Position numbers and translations under genes: made by a program. Below the pieces are notes generated by a model. The model did no database searches. It saw nothing but the letters and a program-made list of their open reading frames with translations, and was not told the origin of the DNA. From Heterostelium multicystogenum (Eukaryota > Evosea > Eumycetozoa > Acytosteliales > Acytosteliaceae), in NCBI GenBank assembly GCA_003667245.1, contig RCNN01000105.1, positions 1-64,000 of the forward strand: a DNA stretch of 64,000 nucleotides, given 5' to 3'. Positions 47,116 to 58,413 of the stretch are shown one piece after another (position 1 is the stretch's first letter; the number at the start of each line of letters is the position of its first letter).

Positions 47116-47664
47116 ATCTATTTAATCTATCAATGACAATAATAATAATAGTATTAAATTATGATAATAATATATTTATGAAAGGTTGTTTCTTTTATTG
47201 TCAAAAAACGACATTTACAACCTATCAAATTCATAAAAATGGGTATGTACGGAACGTTTTGGGTGTGAATTTTTTTGGGTCCAACCATCACCCTTTGAAA
47301 GCAAAAGACAAAGATGGGAGTAAAATCGTTCATTTTATTTTTGTTTTTTCATCGAAGTGCTTTCTAAAACAAATTATATCTAAAAAATTCGATTGATCCA
47401 GATCGTAATCTTTCTAGATTAACATCTAGTTATCTTTTTCAAGGAATAGGGTGAGTAAAATTAGTTCCACTTGAATTATAACAACTTTTTATCTCAAGAT
47501 AATTATAAAGTCTTTTTTGTCAATTATGTAATTCATTATCATAATCTTCTCAACAATTAATGATGGGCATTTTTTTTTTGGAGCTTCATCATCCACCCAT
47601 TACACTTTGTTGTTGTTTTTGATGATGCATTGTTGGGCAATGCCAAAATAACATAGAAAGTTTA
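47116..47664. other. Spacer between the tandem EGF/TIG genes
   Basis: 549 nt separating the stop of gene B from the start of gene A, likely holding gene A's promoter. T-rich, with two copies of TGTTGCCAAAATAA/TGCCAAAATAAC at about 47640-47710 near the end of gene B. Confidence 0.5.
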
Positions 47665-50647
47665 TTAAAGTAAAAAGTTTGCTGCAAAAATTATTGATGT
47701 TGCCAAAATAATGATGGGAAGAGTGTTTGCTGCTAAGCGTGAGGATGATGATAGATCAGTGGAGCCTGTTGATGTTGAGTTTGGTGTCTTTTCTGAACAA
47801 TCTGCACCTTCATAGCCTTCATTGCATTTACAGGTCATGGTTGAGTAAATACATTGACCTTTCAATGAACAATTATTCAAACATGGTTTCTCATAGTATG
47901 AGAGTGTGTCATTTTTGAACACATCTTGTCCTCCAACTGAAACAAATACTGGAACTGGATTGGTTGTTGAATTGGGTTCAATTAGCGATCGTATGGTACA
48001 GGTTATATTGCGAGTGTTGGTCTTGCTAATATCGCAAGTTTCATTGTTGATTTTTACAACCAAATCGATGTCAATAAAGTTGTCACCATGGATGGTAATT
48101 TGTTGAGTGATATTCTTGAAATATACTTTTGGATTGATGTCGGTGATTGTCGGCGCTTGATATTTGGAGTTTACACGGTTCGAAACTGGTTTGGGGTAAA
48201 TGGGCTTAGTTTCGACTCTGAGTATATTTGGAACACTCCTGCTCCTTCTGGTGCAATACAAATCATGGTTGCCGGATAATTTTCTTCAGTCTCACCTTCA
48301 CAGCTGAGGGAGGTTTCATTCATGTAGATGATGGTTGATTGAAGGTAGTTTCCAATGATTGTGATCAATCCTTCTGAGACTCGTGGGCTTGAAGCTGAAG
48401 TAATAGTTGGTTGAAGATTTAAATAGAGTGGAGTCAAGGATTCCTGAGAATCTACAAACAAATTATAAATTCCCAGTGGCAATGGTTGTTGGAACTTGAG
48501 CAATGATGGTTGTGTGATTTACTGAAACATAGTTAAGGTTGACTGAGTGTCCACCATGTTTAACTTCGATAAATGTGCTTGAATTACCGAAATTGGTTCC
48601 CTCGATAGTGATAGTGTTTGTTGAGGTACTGTCTTGTGTGACAAAAAATGTATCAGGCCTTTTGTATTGGAAAGGAAGTGCGTTACTGTATGCTCCTATC
48701 AAATCATTGAATGTTCGAATAGTCTTATCTGTAACAATTCCCTCCAGGTGTTGTAACTGTAATCTGGTTCATACTAAGAACTGGTGACATTAGAATGTAG
48801 GAACCAAAGTATACCTTTTGCTGTGTCTCCTGATTAGATTTAAAAAAGTCTCCATTTACATTGAATGTTGTTGATGTGGTGTCAAAAGTACTGGTACTAA
48901 GGGATATTAAATATGGAACGAGTATAATAGTGCTATTAAAATTAAACTCATTGTTCATTGAATTTCTTATTTGTAAAACTGAACTTAATGATCCAGGAGG
49001 TATTCTAAAATACAAAGCAGATGCATCGGTACTGAAATCTTGTGTATATCCCTGGTCCCAGGTAACTATGTAGTAATTTTTTGTGAACATATTGGTACCT
49101 TCAATTTTTTAAAGTGTTATTAATTTGTGAATAGGATTGGGATAGTTGAGTTTCTCCGAATTTGATGGTATATGCTTCATTGGATTTAAGAGTGCTGTTG
49201 AATATTACTTGGAGAGGGCATTTAGCAGTTGGATGGAATGGTTGGGTTCCGTCCAGAGTTAGAGTACAGGTAATATTGGTGGAGGAAACAAATACCATTG
49301 ATGTGCAGTTGACAAGGCAAATAAGAATTTGATAGTCTGGTGTATTAATGAAGTTTTCTCCGTATATAATTACTGTGGATGTTCCAATGTAAGGAACAGT
49401 GGGTGTAGAGGAAGAGATAACAGGTGCTTTAAAAGAGCAGTCTGCCGCACCCCATCCACTACTACAAACACACACTCCATTAAGGCAAGAACCATGGTTT
49501 GAACATTCATTGGGACATAGATTTTTATATTTCAAGGATAAATCTTGCCTGTTGGAGAGACTACGCTTACTATCTGTTGGTATGTACTCAAACCTACAGA
49601 GTAGGGAATAGGAATTTAGGGATGAAGGAAGAATTACTTCGTTTGGAGAGATTATTTTGGTTGTTGGATTTACTCCGGTAATTGATATGGTGGCCAGTCC
49701 TAGACCTTGGCTGTTGGCATATGAAATGAATAATTGACTCATCCAAAATCAATATTGATATTTAGACAATAGCTAATATCAGATGAAATTTTGAATACTT
49801 CGTGGACATTGGTATCAAGGTGAATCTTTCGAGATATCCACCATTTTGGTCAGTTGTACAAATCAAAAGGAGAGTACCAAACGAAAGTCCATTCATAGAT
49901 GCCTTGTGGGTAGGTGAAAGGGTATTAATGAGTGATTGGTTTTCAATTGAGTATTGATAGATTGATCCCTGGTAAGAGATAAATAAGCAATATCTTTCTT
50001 GGTTGTAAACCATAAAGTCTACCTCTGCAGTAATTGGAACTGGAGTTTGGATGGAGAATCCTTCTGATGAAGTATAAAGGTTATTGGATCCTTGGGTCCA
50101 AGGTGTTATCAGCAAAGTCATATTGTTGTCATTGGAATTAAAATAAGTGTAAGCAGTGCTGTAGGCATTGAAATTCTTTGATACCCATCTGAGAATTGCG
50201 TTTTTCTTGTTGAGAGCAGGTGCAAAAGCTGAAATTGGTTGGAATAAAGGAGTCAAATGTGAAAGACTGTGCCATGCTTATTTTTAAGTTCGAGGTCTGA
50301 GTCGTTGAGGTAGCAGGGCCAGTGAATAAAGCAATGGATTGGTTACCATAAAAGTCATTCTGTCGGGTGCAGGAGCTACTGACAAAAGTGTCATTACTGA
50401 GGGGAGCATGGTTGTCAGAGGATAGGAAAATGGTAGACCTTGCATCACCTGAGAGAACCAAAAGAGAATTTTGATTTCCTAAGGTTCCTATTGAATACTC
50501 AGCCTTCGCAACTCCATTGATAGGAACGCCACCAAATTCGCCCAAAACCTTAGTGTAGACAGTGTTACCAAGGATCTGGGCTTGGACTACTCCACTGAAG
50601 AGGAGTGCTATATTTACAATACAAAATAATAAAAATAAATAATTCAT
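47665..50647 (-). CDS. EGF/TIG surface protein B, tandem paralogue of A, frame-disrupted
   Basis: Same order as gene A and readily alignable with it: signal peptide (NYLFLLFCIVNIALLFSGVVQA), propeller-like N-terminal region, first EGF-like module (CPNECSNHGSCLNGVCVC), TIG units and a second EGF-like module (CLNNCSLKGQCIYSTMTCKC). It ends in a Ser/Thr stalk and hydrophobic tail (ANTLPIIILATSIIFAANFLL). It is broken by at least six frame changes: near 50245, 49760-49745, 49095, 48715, 48480 and 48250. They include apparent insertions and at least one apparent deletion (near 49740). Such a load could be sequence error, as elsewhere in this window, or early decay of a redundant copy. Residue-level similarity to A holds in every fragment. 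Confidence 0.72.
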
Positions 50648-51011
50648 AGAACTAATATTTGTTTACTTTTTTTGAAAAGGTTTTGACAATAGTTTTTGAG
50701 TTTGGTCAACTTTGGGTGAGGACCAACTTGCCAATTAATAATAAGAAAGTCTTTATAATCTTTTTTTTTTTCGAACAGTAAGATTCCGACCACCATCACT
50801 CCACCCAAAAATAAATTTCTTCCTTGAATTTTTTTATTGGGGCTCAAATTTTAATTCCCAAATTTAGATCATTTATATGATGTTTTGATGATGTTCATTT
50901 TCAATCAAATCAATCATATCTAATCTATCGAAGTTTTAGAACTTTAAGCTTAAACCAATTATCATCGTATCTAAATAAACATTTCAAAGTAAAATGAGAT
51001 AGAATCATACC
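50648..51011. other. Divergent intergenic region
   Basis: About 360 nt between divergent genes, with a T run at 50761-50771. It presumably carries both promoters; no specific site can be named. Confidence 0.5.
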
Positions 51012-51539
51012 ATGATCAGTTCGATTACAATAATTAAATCAATAGACAGACTATTGATGCAAAGCTACTACCATCAAATAGTAACTTTAAACAGATATAA
51101 CTTAAATTTATATCACAACAGTAGTAAAAGTAAAACAACAAATTTTAGTAATCACAATGTATATAGTTGTAGTATAAATAATAGATATTACAGTAGTAGT
51201 AATAGTAATGGTGTCAAGGATGAAAAGGAGGAAAGTCTACCAATTCAGCCAGAGATGCCAACTAATTGTTGCGGAAATGGATGTGCACATTGTGTTTGGG
51301 ATAGCTACTTTGACGAATTGGAGAAATACAACTTAAAGATGAGAGAGATTAATCCAAATCTTCCTGAAGAACCATTGTTGACATCGAATGAAAACGAAGA
51401 TCCAATGCAATTCTTTATGAAAATGGAGAGATTCTTTGCACTTCAAAAGAAAAAGCAAGACCAACAACAACAACTAAAGAAACAACAAAATGAAGAGCAA
51501 CTTAGCAAAGATATCGGATCCTCAATTGCAAGTCACTGA
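51012..51539 (+). CDS. OXLD1-like mitochondrial protein
   Basis: Small protein of 175 residues with the oxidoreductase-like domain found in OXLD1 and fungal relatives. The core motif is PTNCCGNGCAHCVWDSYFDE at about residues 83-102, with the expected Cys spacing (CC...C..C) and following Trp. The N-terminal 65 residues are Ser/Asn/Tyr/Arg-rich and free of acidic residues except one Asp, consistent with a mitochondrial presequence. The C-terminus is a Gln/Lys-rich coiled-coil-like helix (KKKQDQQQQLKKQQNEEQ). Single exon, intact. The molecular function of the family is poorly known. Confidence 0.75.
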   Translation: MISSITIIKSIDRLLMQSYYHQIVTLNRYNLNLYHNSSKSKTTNFSNHNVYSCSINNRYYSSSNSNGVKDEKEESLPIQPEMPTNCCGNGCAHCVWDSYFDELEKYNLKMREINPNLPEEPLLTSNENEDPMQFFMKMERFFALQKKKQDQQQQLKKQQNEEQLSKDIGSSIASH

Positions 51540-52880
51540 CATCGAAGCCTATCATTGAACCATATGGTACAACTTCCGTCGATTAACTTGAAGCTAGATC
51601 AACATGTGGTTTTCTCAGAAGCACTAAATAGATCTGATGAATGAATAGAGGGTCATAATGCTGCATAATCATTTGTTTCATTATGTGTTGGCATATGATA
51701 ACACAATCTATCATGTACTATAACAACATAAATGCAGACCCCTAAACTTTCATTTAGATTATAGTTTAGATGCAATCAGTTCATTTCAGAGTAGTTAGAA
51801 GAAAATCATACACTCCTCACTTGCTCATTAGATCTACCTAACTACAGTGATCAAGCTAGTAGCATAATAAAAATCACATACATACATATTAACATATCTC
51901 ACCCACCCACTTGTTAACCATTCATATGACATTTACAAGTAAACAATCATAAATCAACAGTAATACAGTGATTTTCACTCAGAGTTGTTTGATCAATCAA
52001 TGTATGTTTTTGGTGTGGTGTGGTGAGGGTTGTTAAGAATACAATGAAATAACATATTGTATTGTGATTTCATTTATAATATAAATAATATGGTATGGTA
52101 TGGTCACAACCATTGTTACAGTTGCTTGCTCTTTAAGAAATGTTATCATCATCAGCATATTATCACCATATGTTTTTGGGTTACCGACCCTGTTAGATTG
52201 TTGGATCGTACTCAAGTAGCTAGCGCCCACCTCCTGAAATACTCATAATATGTAAATTTATAATTAATTATATGTAAGTGTTTATTTATGATAATTTAAA
52301 AATGGCATATGCAATCAATCCTATCATAAAGAATATTAATTAGTATTAATATTAATATTATTGCTAGAGATAAACAGTCTTATGCTATGGTACTACACTG
52401 TGAGATAATGGATGTCGATATAGATCCAACCATATTTATTTTAGTATTTGTTAAACAAATACAATCAGAATTGATTGTTCACATCATGCAAGTGATCATT
52501 TATTATTAAATACAATACAATGAATGAATGAATATGACTGAAAAATCATCTGCTATCTTGAGCAATGGTGATGAATATCAATGGGACAGTATGACCATAT
52601 GATTTACACCTAAATATTAATATAAATATTAATATTAAAAACAATTAAATGTAAATAATAATTATAATTGTATTTCTTCATGAAGTTGATGTTGTTCACT
52701 CTTTAATTAATTATAAATATATAATATTTATATATATATCTATTCCTATTCCATTCCAAGTAAATCATTGTTATTATTTTAACTTTAGGTTAAGGTTTTC
52801 AGATCCTTGTAAATATTATAATATCTATTCATTGGTATATTAGTTCATTTATAAGTTATCCAACTGGCATAGAAACAAAA
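51540..52880. other. Intergenic region, 1.3 kb
   Basis: AT-rich, with a TATTAATATTAATATTA repeat at about 52340-52360, an echo at 52617-52637 and a TATA-rich stretch at 52710-52740. Open frames on both strands around 52033-52248 overlap each other and have no recognisable content. Confidence 0.5.
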
Positions 52881-54249
52881 ATGCAAAGAAAACAACTATC
52901 ATTTTTCATGATAGTTTTAATACTTGGAAGCTTAATACCTTCCAACTTGGTAAATATTGGTCAATCCAATCAATACATTATTATATCATAAAACATTATA
53001 AGGCTAATAATGGTAACTTATCAAATCATAGGCAAATGAAAATGATGAAATTTCACAAAAGATACAAAACTTTCACTTCCTACAATATTTACAAGATGCC
53101 GTGAGAATGGACGCCATCAAAAATTTGATCGAACAAATCTATCCTTCCTATGCCGAGGAGGAGAAATTTTTAAGAGAAGCCACTGAACAGTCTAAAAGAG
53201 TAACCGAAATAGAATCGCCAGGAGAGCAAGGTGAGAAAGTTGTTTTGGAGGCAATGAATATTCTTCAAGAGATGGCAACTAGATTGAACAAGGCATCACC
53301 ACCACCACAAACTGGCTCAAGCAAGAGAGCCGAGTTTATTGGTGGTTTCATTGGTGGTCTTTTCTCAGGAAGCAGTAACCCAACCTCCGGATTCCAAACT
53401 GGTAACCCAACTCCAGGTCAAGAGGCTATTGGTGCAACCTATGGTGCACTTCAAGGTGTTTTGGGTGCCAACTTGGGTGACACCACTGGTGCTCAAGCAA
53501 CTCAAATGCAAACTGTCAATGGTATCCAATTGACTGTTCCAATCACCGCCAATCCCAATGTCATCTTGACATCGCCAGTCTCCACTATCAGTGTTGTACC
53601 ACCTCCAACAAGTGGTTTCACCATTATCACAGTCAAACCAACTGGAACCCAAAACGATGGTCTTCTAGGTCAAACCATTGTATCAGCTCAAGGAACTTTT
53701 GTAGCCTCTGTTGCTGGTGTATTGGGAGGTCGTACTGGTGCTTCATCACTCGCCAAATCAGTCGGTAATGTACTTGGAGTGTCTTTAGGTCAAGTCATTG
53801 CTGGTGGTAACACCGGTTCACTTGGTAACACCGGTGTTACCAATGAAAATACCGTTGCAATTTCAATTGCTGGTCTCCTTGCTGGTTCCAAGACTGGTTC
53901 ATCATCATCTGCCGGTTCTCTTGGTGAAGTCATTGGAAACAATGCAGTACAATCAGTAGGACATGTAATTTCTGGTCCAACTGGAACCCTTGCCCGTACC
54001 GTCGGTGGTCTATTCTCCAGTTTGGCCCACACCATTGTCGGTCAAGGTGGATCGATTGCAAGAGTTCTTGCCGGAAACTTCCAAGTCATTGCTGGTCCAC
54101 CAGCCCCACATACCGCTCCAGTTGCCATCGTCACCGGTGTCCAACGTCAAGTTGGATACGGTTTCGAACCACAACAGAATGCACTCGACATCCATCTTGT
54201 CCAAGCCTACAACCAACCAAATGTAGTAGTCGCCAACTATGATGAGTAA
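52881..54249 (+). CDS. Secreted glycine-zipper repeat protein, unknown function
   Basis: Two exons: 52881-52949 (signal peptide MQRKQLSFFMIVLILGSLIP) and 53032-54249. The mature N-terminus is helical and charged (ENDEISQKIQNFHFLQYL ... EEEKFLREATEQSKR). From about 53330 the protein is Gly/Ser/Thr/Val-rich with glycine-zipper segments: FIGGFIGGLFSG, YGALQGVLGANLG, VAGVLGGRTG, SVGNVLGVSLGQVIAGG, IAGLLAGSKTG, SLGEVIGNN and VGGLFSSLAHTIVGQGG. These are imperfect units of about 30-35 residues with regularly spaced small residues. It is Cys-free in the mature part. The C-terminus (QVGYGFEPQQNALDIHLVQ) is less repetitive. C-ending codon use suggests strong expression. I do not recognise a family; self-association in membranes or an extracellular matrix is conjecture. 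Confidence 0.72.
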
Positions 54250-54536
54250 ACAACAAACTTTAAATACCATTGTTTTTTAGTTCTTTCCACCTAAAAAATA
54301 ATTAACCAAACTCCAATAAACAAAATCTATAATTATTTTTATTTTGCTAAAGATCCTCTTTATTAGATATATTTAGAGATATCTAAATATCTTCTAGACT
54401 TTTCTTACTGCTATTACATTACTCCACCTGTTGGTATCATGTTAGTTAGTGATAATGATTCGTTAACTAAATTGATTAAATGAATTATAAGTTTATTCAA
54501 ATACAATTAGATAGCTAGCTAGATTTCTAGTTAGTT

Positions 54537-54989
54537 TCAATTCTTTTGTTTTTTATTTACAGCTACTCTTTCTTCCATCATCGATTTATATTCATCAGGC
54601 AATTCAAATGGTATTATCTCTTCATCATTAATAATATGATCATCCTAATTGATTTTATTTATAGTTTGGTTGTTTTGTTGGTTTAGTTTGTTAGTTTAGT
54701 TGGTAGGACTTTCAATATCTATTGACATACCAATAGCTCAAGATTATAAAACTCTTCAATCTCTTTAATTATGATTTCAGGAGTGAATACTCTATCTGGA
54801 AGCTGTTGTTTTTAAAAGTACATTTGTGTTGATCAATGAGAAATACTTATTGACACCAAGTGGCAAACATTGACCAATTGTATCTAATAGCATTATTCTC
54901 GACTTGAGATCCCAAGTGGGCGGTGGTGTCGCTTGTTGAGATGCATTTGATGACACCACATCTTCACAACTTTCTGATGTTTCGCTCAT
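54537..54989 (-). CDS. EAF7/MRGBP-like NuA4 subunit
   Basis: Small nuclear protein of about 120 residues. ATG at 54989: MSETSESCEDVVSSNASQQ, then the conserved core WDLKSRIMLLDTIGQCLPLG with VNKYFSLINTNVLL, FTPEIIIKEIEEFYNLELL and, after an 86-nt intron (54645-54730), NDEEIIPFELPDEY. This follows the Eaf7/MRGBP pattern (a .P.G.NKHF motif, a helix leading to YNL..L, and an acidic ...FELP). A frame break in the A run at about 54812 separates NVLLK from QQLPDRVF. MRGBP/Eaf7 links MRG15 to the NuA4/TIP60 acetyltransferase; that role is inferred here. Confidence 0.68.
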
Positions 54990-55169
54990 CTAGATGAACA
55001 TGACATGTTGATAAAGCTTCAACAACCAAATATTCAACAATGAACAATTAAAATTCAAAAATTTCATCAAACACCTTATTTTTACAAACTTATGCATTCA
55101 ACTTCTTAACTAGTTGGTTAAGTTTAATTATATAACTTTTATTCATATTTAATACAGATATATTATATA

Positions 55170-55623
55170 ATGGCAACTTTAAAGAATCAAAGATTACCTC
55201 CAGAAGTAAATAGAATATTGTTTGTAAAGTATGTATTTGTTTGTTGTTGGATAAATATTATGTCGGTTGAGGTCTTGTTAATAGAATGTATTACTAACGA
55301 ACGAACGAATTGATTGATGAATCAATAGGAATCTACCATTTAAAATAACATCTGCAGAGATGTATGAGTTATTTGGAGCATATGGTGGAATCAGACAAGT
55401 TAGATTGGGAAATGCAAGTGACACTATGGGTACAGCTTTTGTAGTATATGAAGATATTTTTGACGCTAGAAATGCATGTGAACATCTCTCTGGTTATAAT
55501 TTCGGTGGTAGATATCTCGTAGTACTATATCATCAACCTGCCAAACAAGCTAGAAAATTAGATCAAACAAAGAGAAGACAGGAATTGGAATTGATGAAAC
55601 AAAGATTTGGTATCGAGAGTTAA
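55170..55623 (+). CDS. sf3b6: Splicing factor SF3B6 (SF3b14a/p14)
   Basis: U2 snRNP-associated protein next to the branch-point adenosine. Exons 55170-55228 and 55329-55623 (intron 100 nt). The RRM reads [19 protein letters not shown] (RNP2 ILFVKNLP), then [17 protein letters not shown] and [20 protein letters not shown] (RNP1-like GTAFVVYE). The C-terminal extension [20 protein letters not shown] that contacts SF3B1 is present. Length 117 residues, equal to the family. The frame is intact. Confidence 0.93.
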
Positions 55624-56052
55624 CCTGCTCGACACTATTAAAATAGTAAATCAAATGTACATACAATCTACGACCATTCAAACAACAAATTTACAAACAC
55701 AATGCAATCATAAATACACTCAAACAAACTTAACAACCTCTTGGAATTCTGCACCCATATATACTGCTCGATCGCATTATGCGACCCAATCAAAGTACTG
55801 GAGAATGATAGATACAACTGTTATTTCTTGATACTATTTAACAAAGACAGAATCTGGCGAACGAATTGATGCAACTGACTTCCACTGACTTGGTAGACAA
55901 CTGAGTTGGAGAGCAATCATTTATTATTATCAACATCCTCAAATGCGAATATAATAATAAAAGTTTTAATATAATCTCCTAAAATTTAAATTTCATTCAC
56001 TTTGTTATAATTTCATTCTTTGTAAGTGTATACAACCTTAACATAACCAATT
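55624..56052. other. Intergenic spacer
   Basis: About 430 nt of flank. Nothing assignable beyond A/T-rich tracts. Confidence 0.5.
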
Positions 56053-56560
56053 ATGTCTTCATTAACAGAGGCAAGATACATCGTAAAGAATCTATATAAA
56101 CAAGTAAATATCATCGAGTGGTTAGTTGTGTAGTTCGCAGAATCAATATTAATACTGCAAGTTGCTACTTATTAGCTATTATATTTAGGTAGAATATCAT
56201 TCTTGGGTGTAGAAAATGTAAGAAATAAAGCTAAACCTCAGTTCATGGCTAATGCTCATCTAACTGTAAGTATATTATAAATCATCATACAATTCTGTTT
56301 GCAATAGAACAAGCTTGTTAACGAATTATTGATTGATGTTGATGTTGTAATTGCAGGATTTAGATGAAATCAATAAATGTATAGATAGAACTAAATATGT
56401 AATTAAAGAAATCGAAGCAATGCACAGATTTCATAAGTACAGAACATTGAAGAAAGCATACGACCCTGAATTTCAAAAAGTTAATGATAACTTTGATATA
56501 GAGAAGTTCACTTTATTTAATAATAGCAGTAACAATAACAGCAGCAACACCAAACAATAA
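56053..56560 (+). CDS. LYR-motif protein, ETFRF1/LYRM5-like
   Basis: Small mitochondrial LYR protein; the mammalian homologue removes FAD from electron-transfer flavoprotein. Exon 1 starts MSSLTEARYIVKNLYKQ with an LYK variant of the LYR tripeptide. The middle exon (about 56189-56265) reads, in its conserved frame, FLGVENVRNKAKPQFMANAH. Exon 3 (56357-56560) reads DLDEINKCIDRTKYVIKEIE then MHRFHKYRTLKKAYD, which matches the ETFRF1 C-terminal helix (E.EA......YR..K..Y), and ends in an Asn/Ser tail. The exact junction between exons 1 and 2 does not splice in frame as written, so either a base error or a misjudged border is present. The family is recognised mainly from the third exon. Confidence 0.65.
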
Positions 56561-57295
56561 TGATCTTTAAATACGATAGAATATGTTTATTTATTTCTGA
56601 AGCATACATACTTCAACAAAACTAAAAGTGATATTGTATTGTTCATTGTCGATTTGCTATTATTAACAGAACATAAACAACAACAAACAATAACAATAAT
56701 AACTAAAAACAACCAACAAGAAAGAGCTACAGCTGATTCTTTTACCAAAATTGTAAATATTTAGGAAATGTGTTGGTCATTTAATTAAGACTTAATTTAG
56801 TAATAAATAAAAGTTCAATGCATTTTTCACAACTTTATAAGAGAATGATAATAATGTTCATAATTAATTGACTCATAATACTCATTTAATTAAGAATAAT
56901 TGTACATACTTACACGTAGTGTTAATATTAACTAAACAATAATTTATTTAAGCAAGCCTATTGTTGCCACCTATAATGTTTTTTTTGTCATGCATGCGTC
57001 GACGCAATATGCCAAAATAATAATATTAATATAAACTATGAAAAATAATACCTAATCATTAGATTTCTATAAATATATGTTGTATATAGATATAAACTAT
57101 TAAATACGTCATCATAACTATTTAATTAGGTCAATCAATCAGCAATCAGTCAATCAATCAGATAGTTGAATAGATCTAATTAGTTTGTACATTAAGAATA
57201 CAATCATCATAAATTAATAATCAAATCTGTTAAGTGGTGGGCAAACTAACAGCTGTACATAGAACAGTTCAAAAGATTCAACCAAATTCATAATT
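56561..57295. other. Intergenic region
   Basis: About 735 nt, AT-rich, with an A/C-rich CAACAAACAATAACAATAATAAC stretch near 56679-56701 and a CAATCAATCAG/TCAGTCAATC repeat at about 57133-57160. No gene seen. Confidence 0.5.
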
Positions 57296-58413
57296 ATGAG
57301 TAGTAATATTAAAAGTGTACCTAAAGAAATAGAAAAAGATTCAATGAATGTTGTAATAGATAATAATAATGGAAGTAGTGGTAGTGTTGCAGGTCCAGAT
57401 GAAGAAACAGAGCCTTTGGCTGGTGCTTTGGCTGGATTGTCAAGAGGTCTGACACGAATCATTGGAAGCATATCCAGAGGTAGTCTAGCTGGGTCATTCT
57501 CGGGAATGGCTGAGGAGACTGCTGGTTATCCGTTGGAATTGGTCAAGACAAGAATTCAAGTACACTCAAATCCCAACATCAGTTTTCTAAATGTTGTGCG
57601 TGAAGTCTATCAGAAAGAAGGTGTATGTTCAACATTATGGCTTTGGAGTATTATGATCAGATGAAAAATGATTGCAGCAATATGATAACTAACTCATTTA
57701 TTAGATTGTTGGTATGTTTAGAGGACTGAGCTCTCCATTGATCGCATCTGCCATGATCAGTGCTATTCACTTTACATCGTTTGAAAAGACCAATCATATA
57801 TTGCATGAGAAATATAATGTCCCAGATACATATAGATATCTTGTCGCTGGTGGAACAGCCGGCTTAATGCAGTCCTTTCTCATATGTCCTGTCGACGTAA
57901 TTAAAAGTAGACTCATGATTAGTGGAATGGGACATGGTCACGGAGGTGGTGGAACTCTGAAAATGGCAAAATCGATTATGGCTCAAGACGGAATCAAAGG
58001 CTTCTACACAGGAATGTCTGCAACATTGCTGAGGGACGTACCTGGATTAGCTATATTCTTCACAACCTACGAAGGTTTGAAGTCTGTTCTCGGAGTTGAA
58101 GGAGAACATGGTAGTCACAGCGGCAGTAGCGAAAACCAGGGCGGACAATTTCTCAAAATCTTAATGGCAGGTGGTTTGGCGGGAAGCGCATACCACAGCA
58201 GCACACACTGTTTCGATATTTGCCAAGACACTGATTCAAACACAAGTTAGTACACCAAAGTACCACGGTACTTTCGATTGCCTCAAACAACTAGTACGAA
58301 AGGAAGGTATCAAAGGACTCTTTAGAGGATATATTCCAACCGTAATAAGATCATTCCCTGCAAATGCTGCAGGTTTCATGGCATACGAATTGGTTCAAAA
58401 ATATGACATGTAA
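57296..58413 (+). CDS. Mitochondrial carrier (SLC25 family)
   Basis: Inner-membrane solute carrier with three repeats. Exon 1 57296-57622, intron 57623-57704, exon 2 57705-58413. The hydrophilic N-terminus (about 60 residues) precedes repeat 1, RGSLAGSFSGMAEETAGYPL with the signature YPLELVKTRIQ. Repeat 2 has GGTAGLMQSFLICPVDVIKSR and FYTGMSATLLRDVPGLAIFF. Repeat 3 has GGLAGSA, an atypical signature (TVSIFAKTLIQTQ, lacking the Pro and Asp of P.D..K) and KGLFRGYIPTVIRSFPANAA. An extra base near 58190 shifts the frame inside repeat 3. The substrate is unclear; the FPANAAGFMAYE end recalls amino-acid/acylcarnitine-type carriers. Confidence 0.85.
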
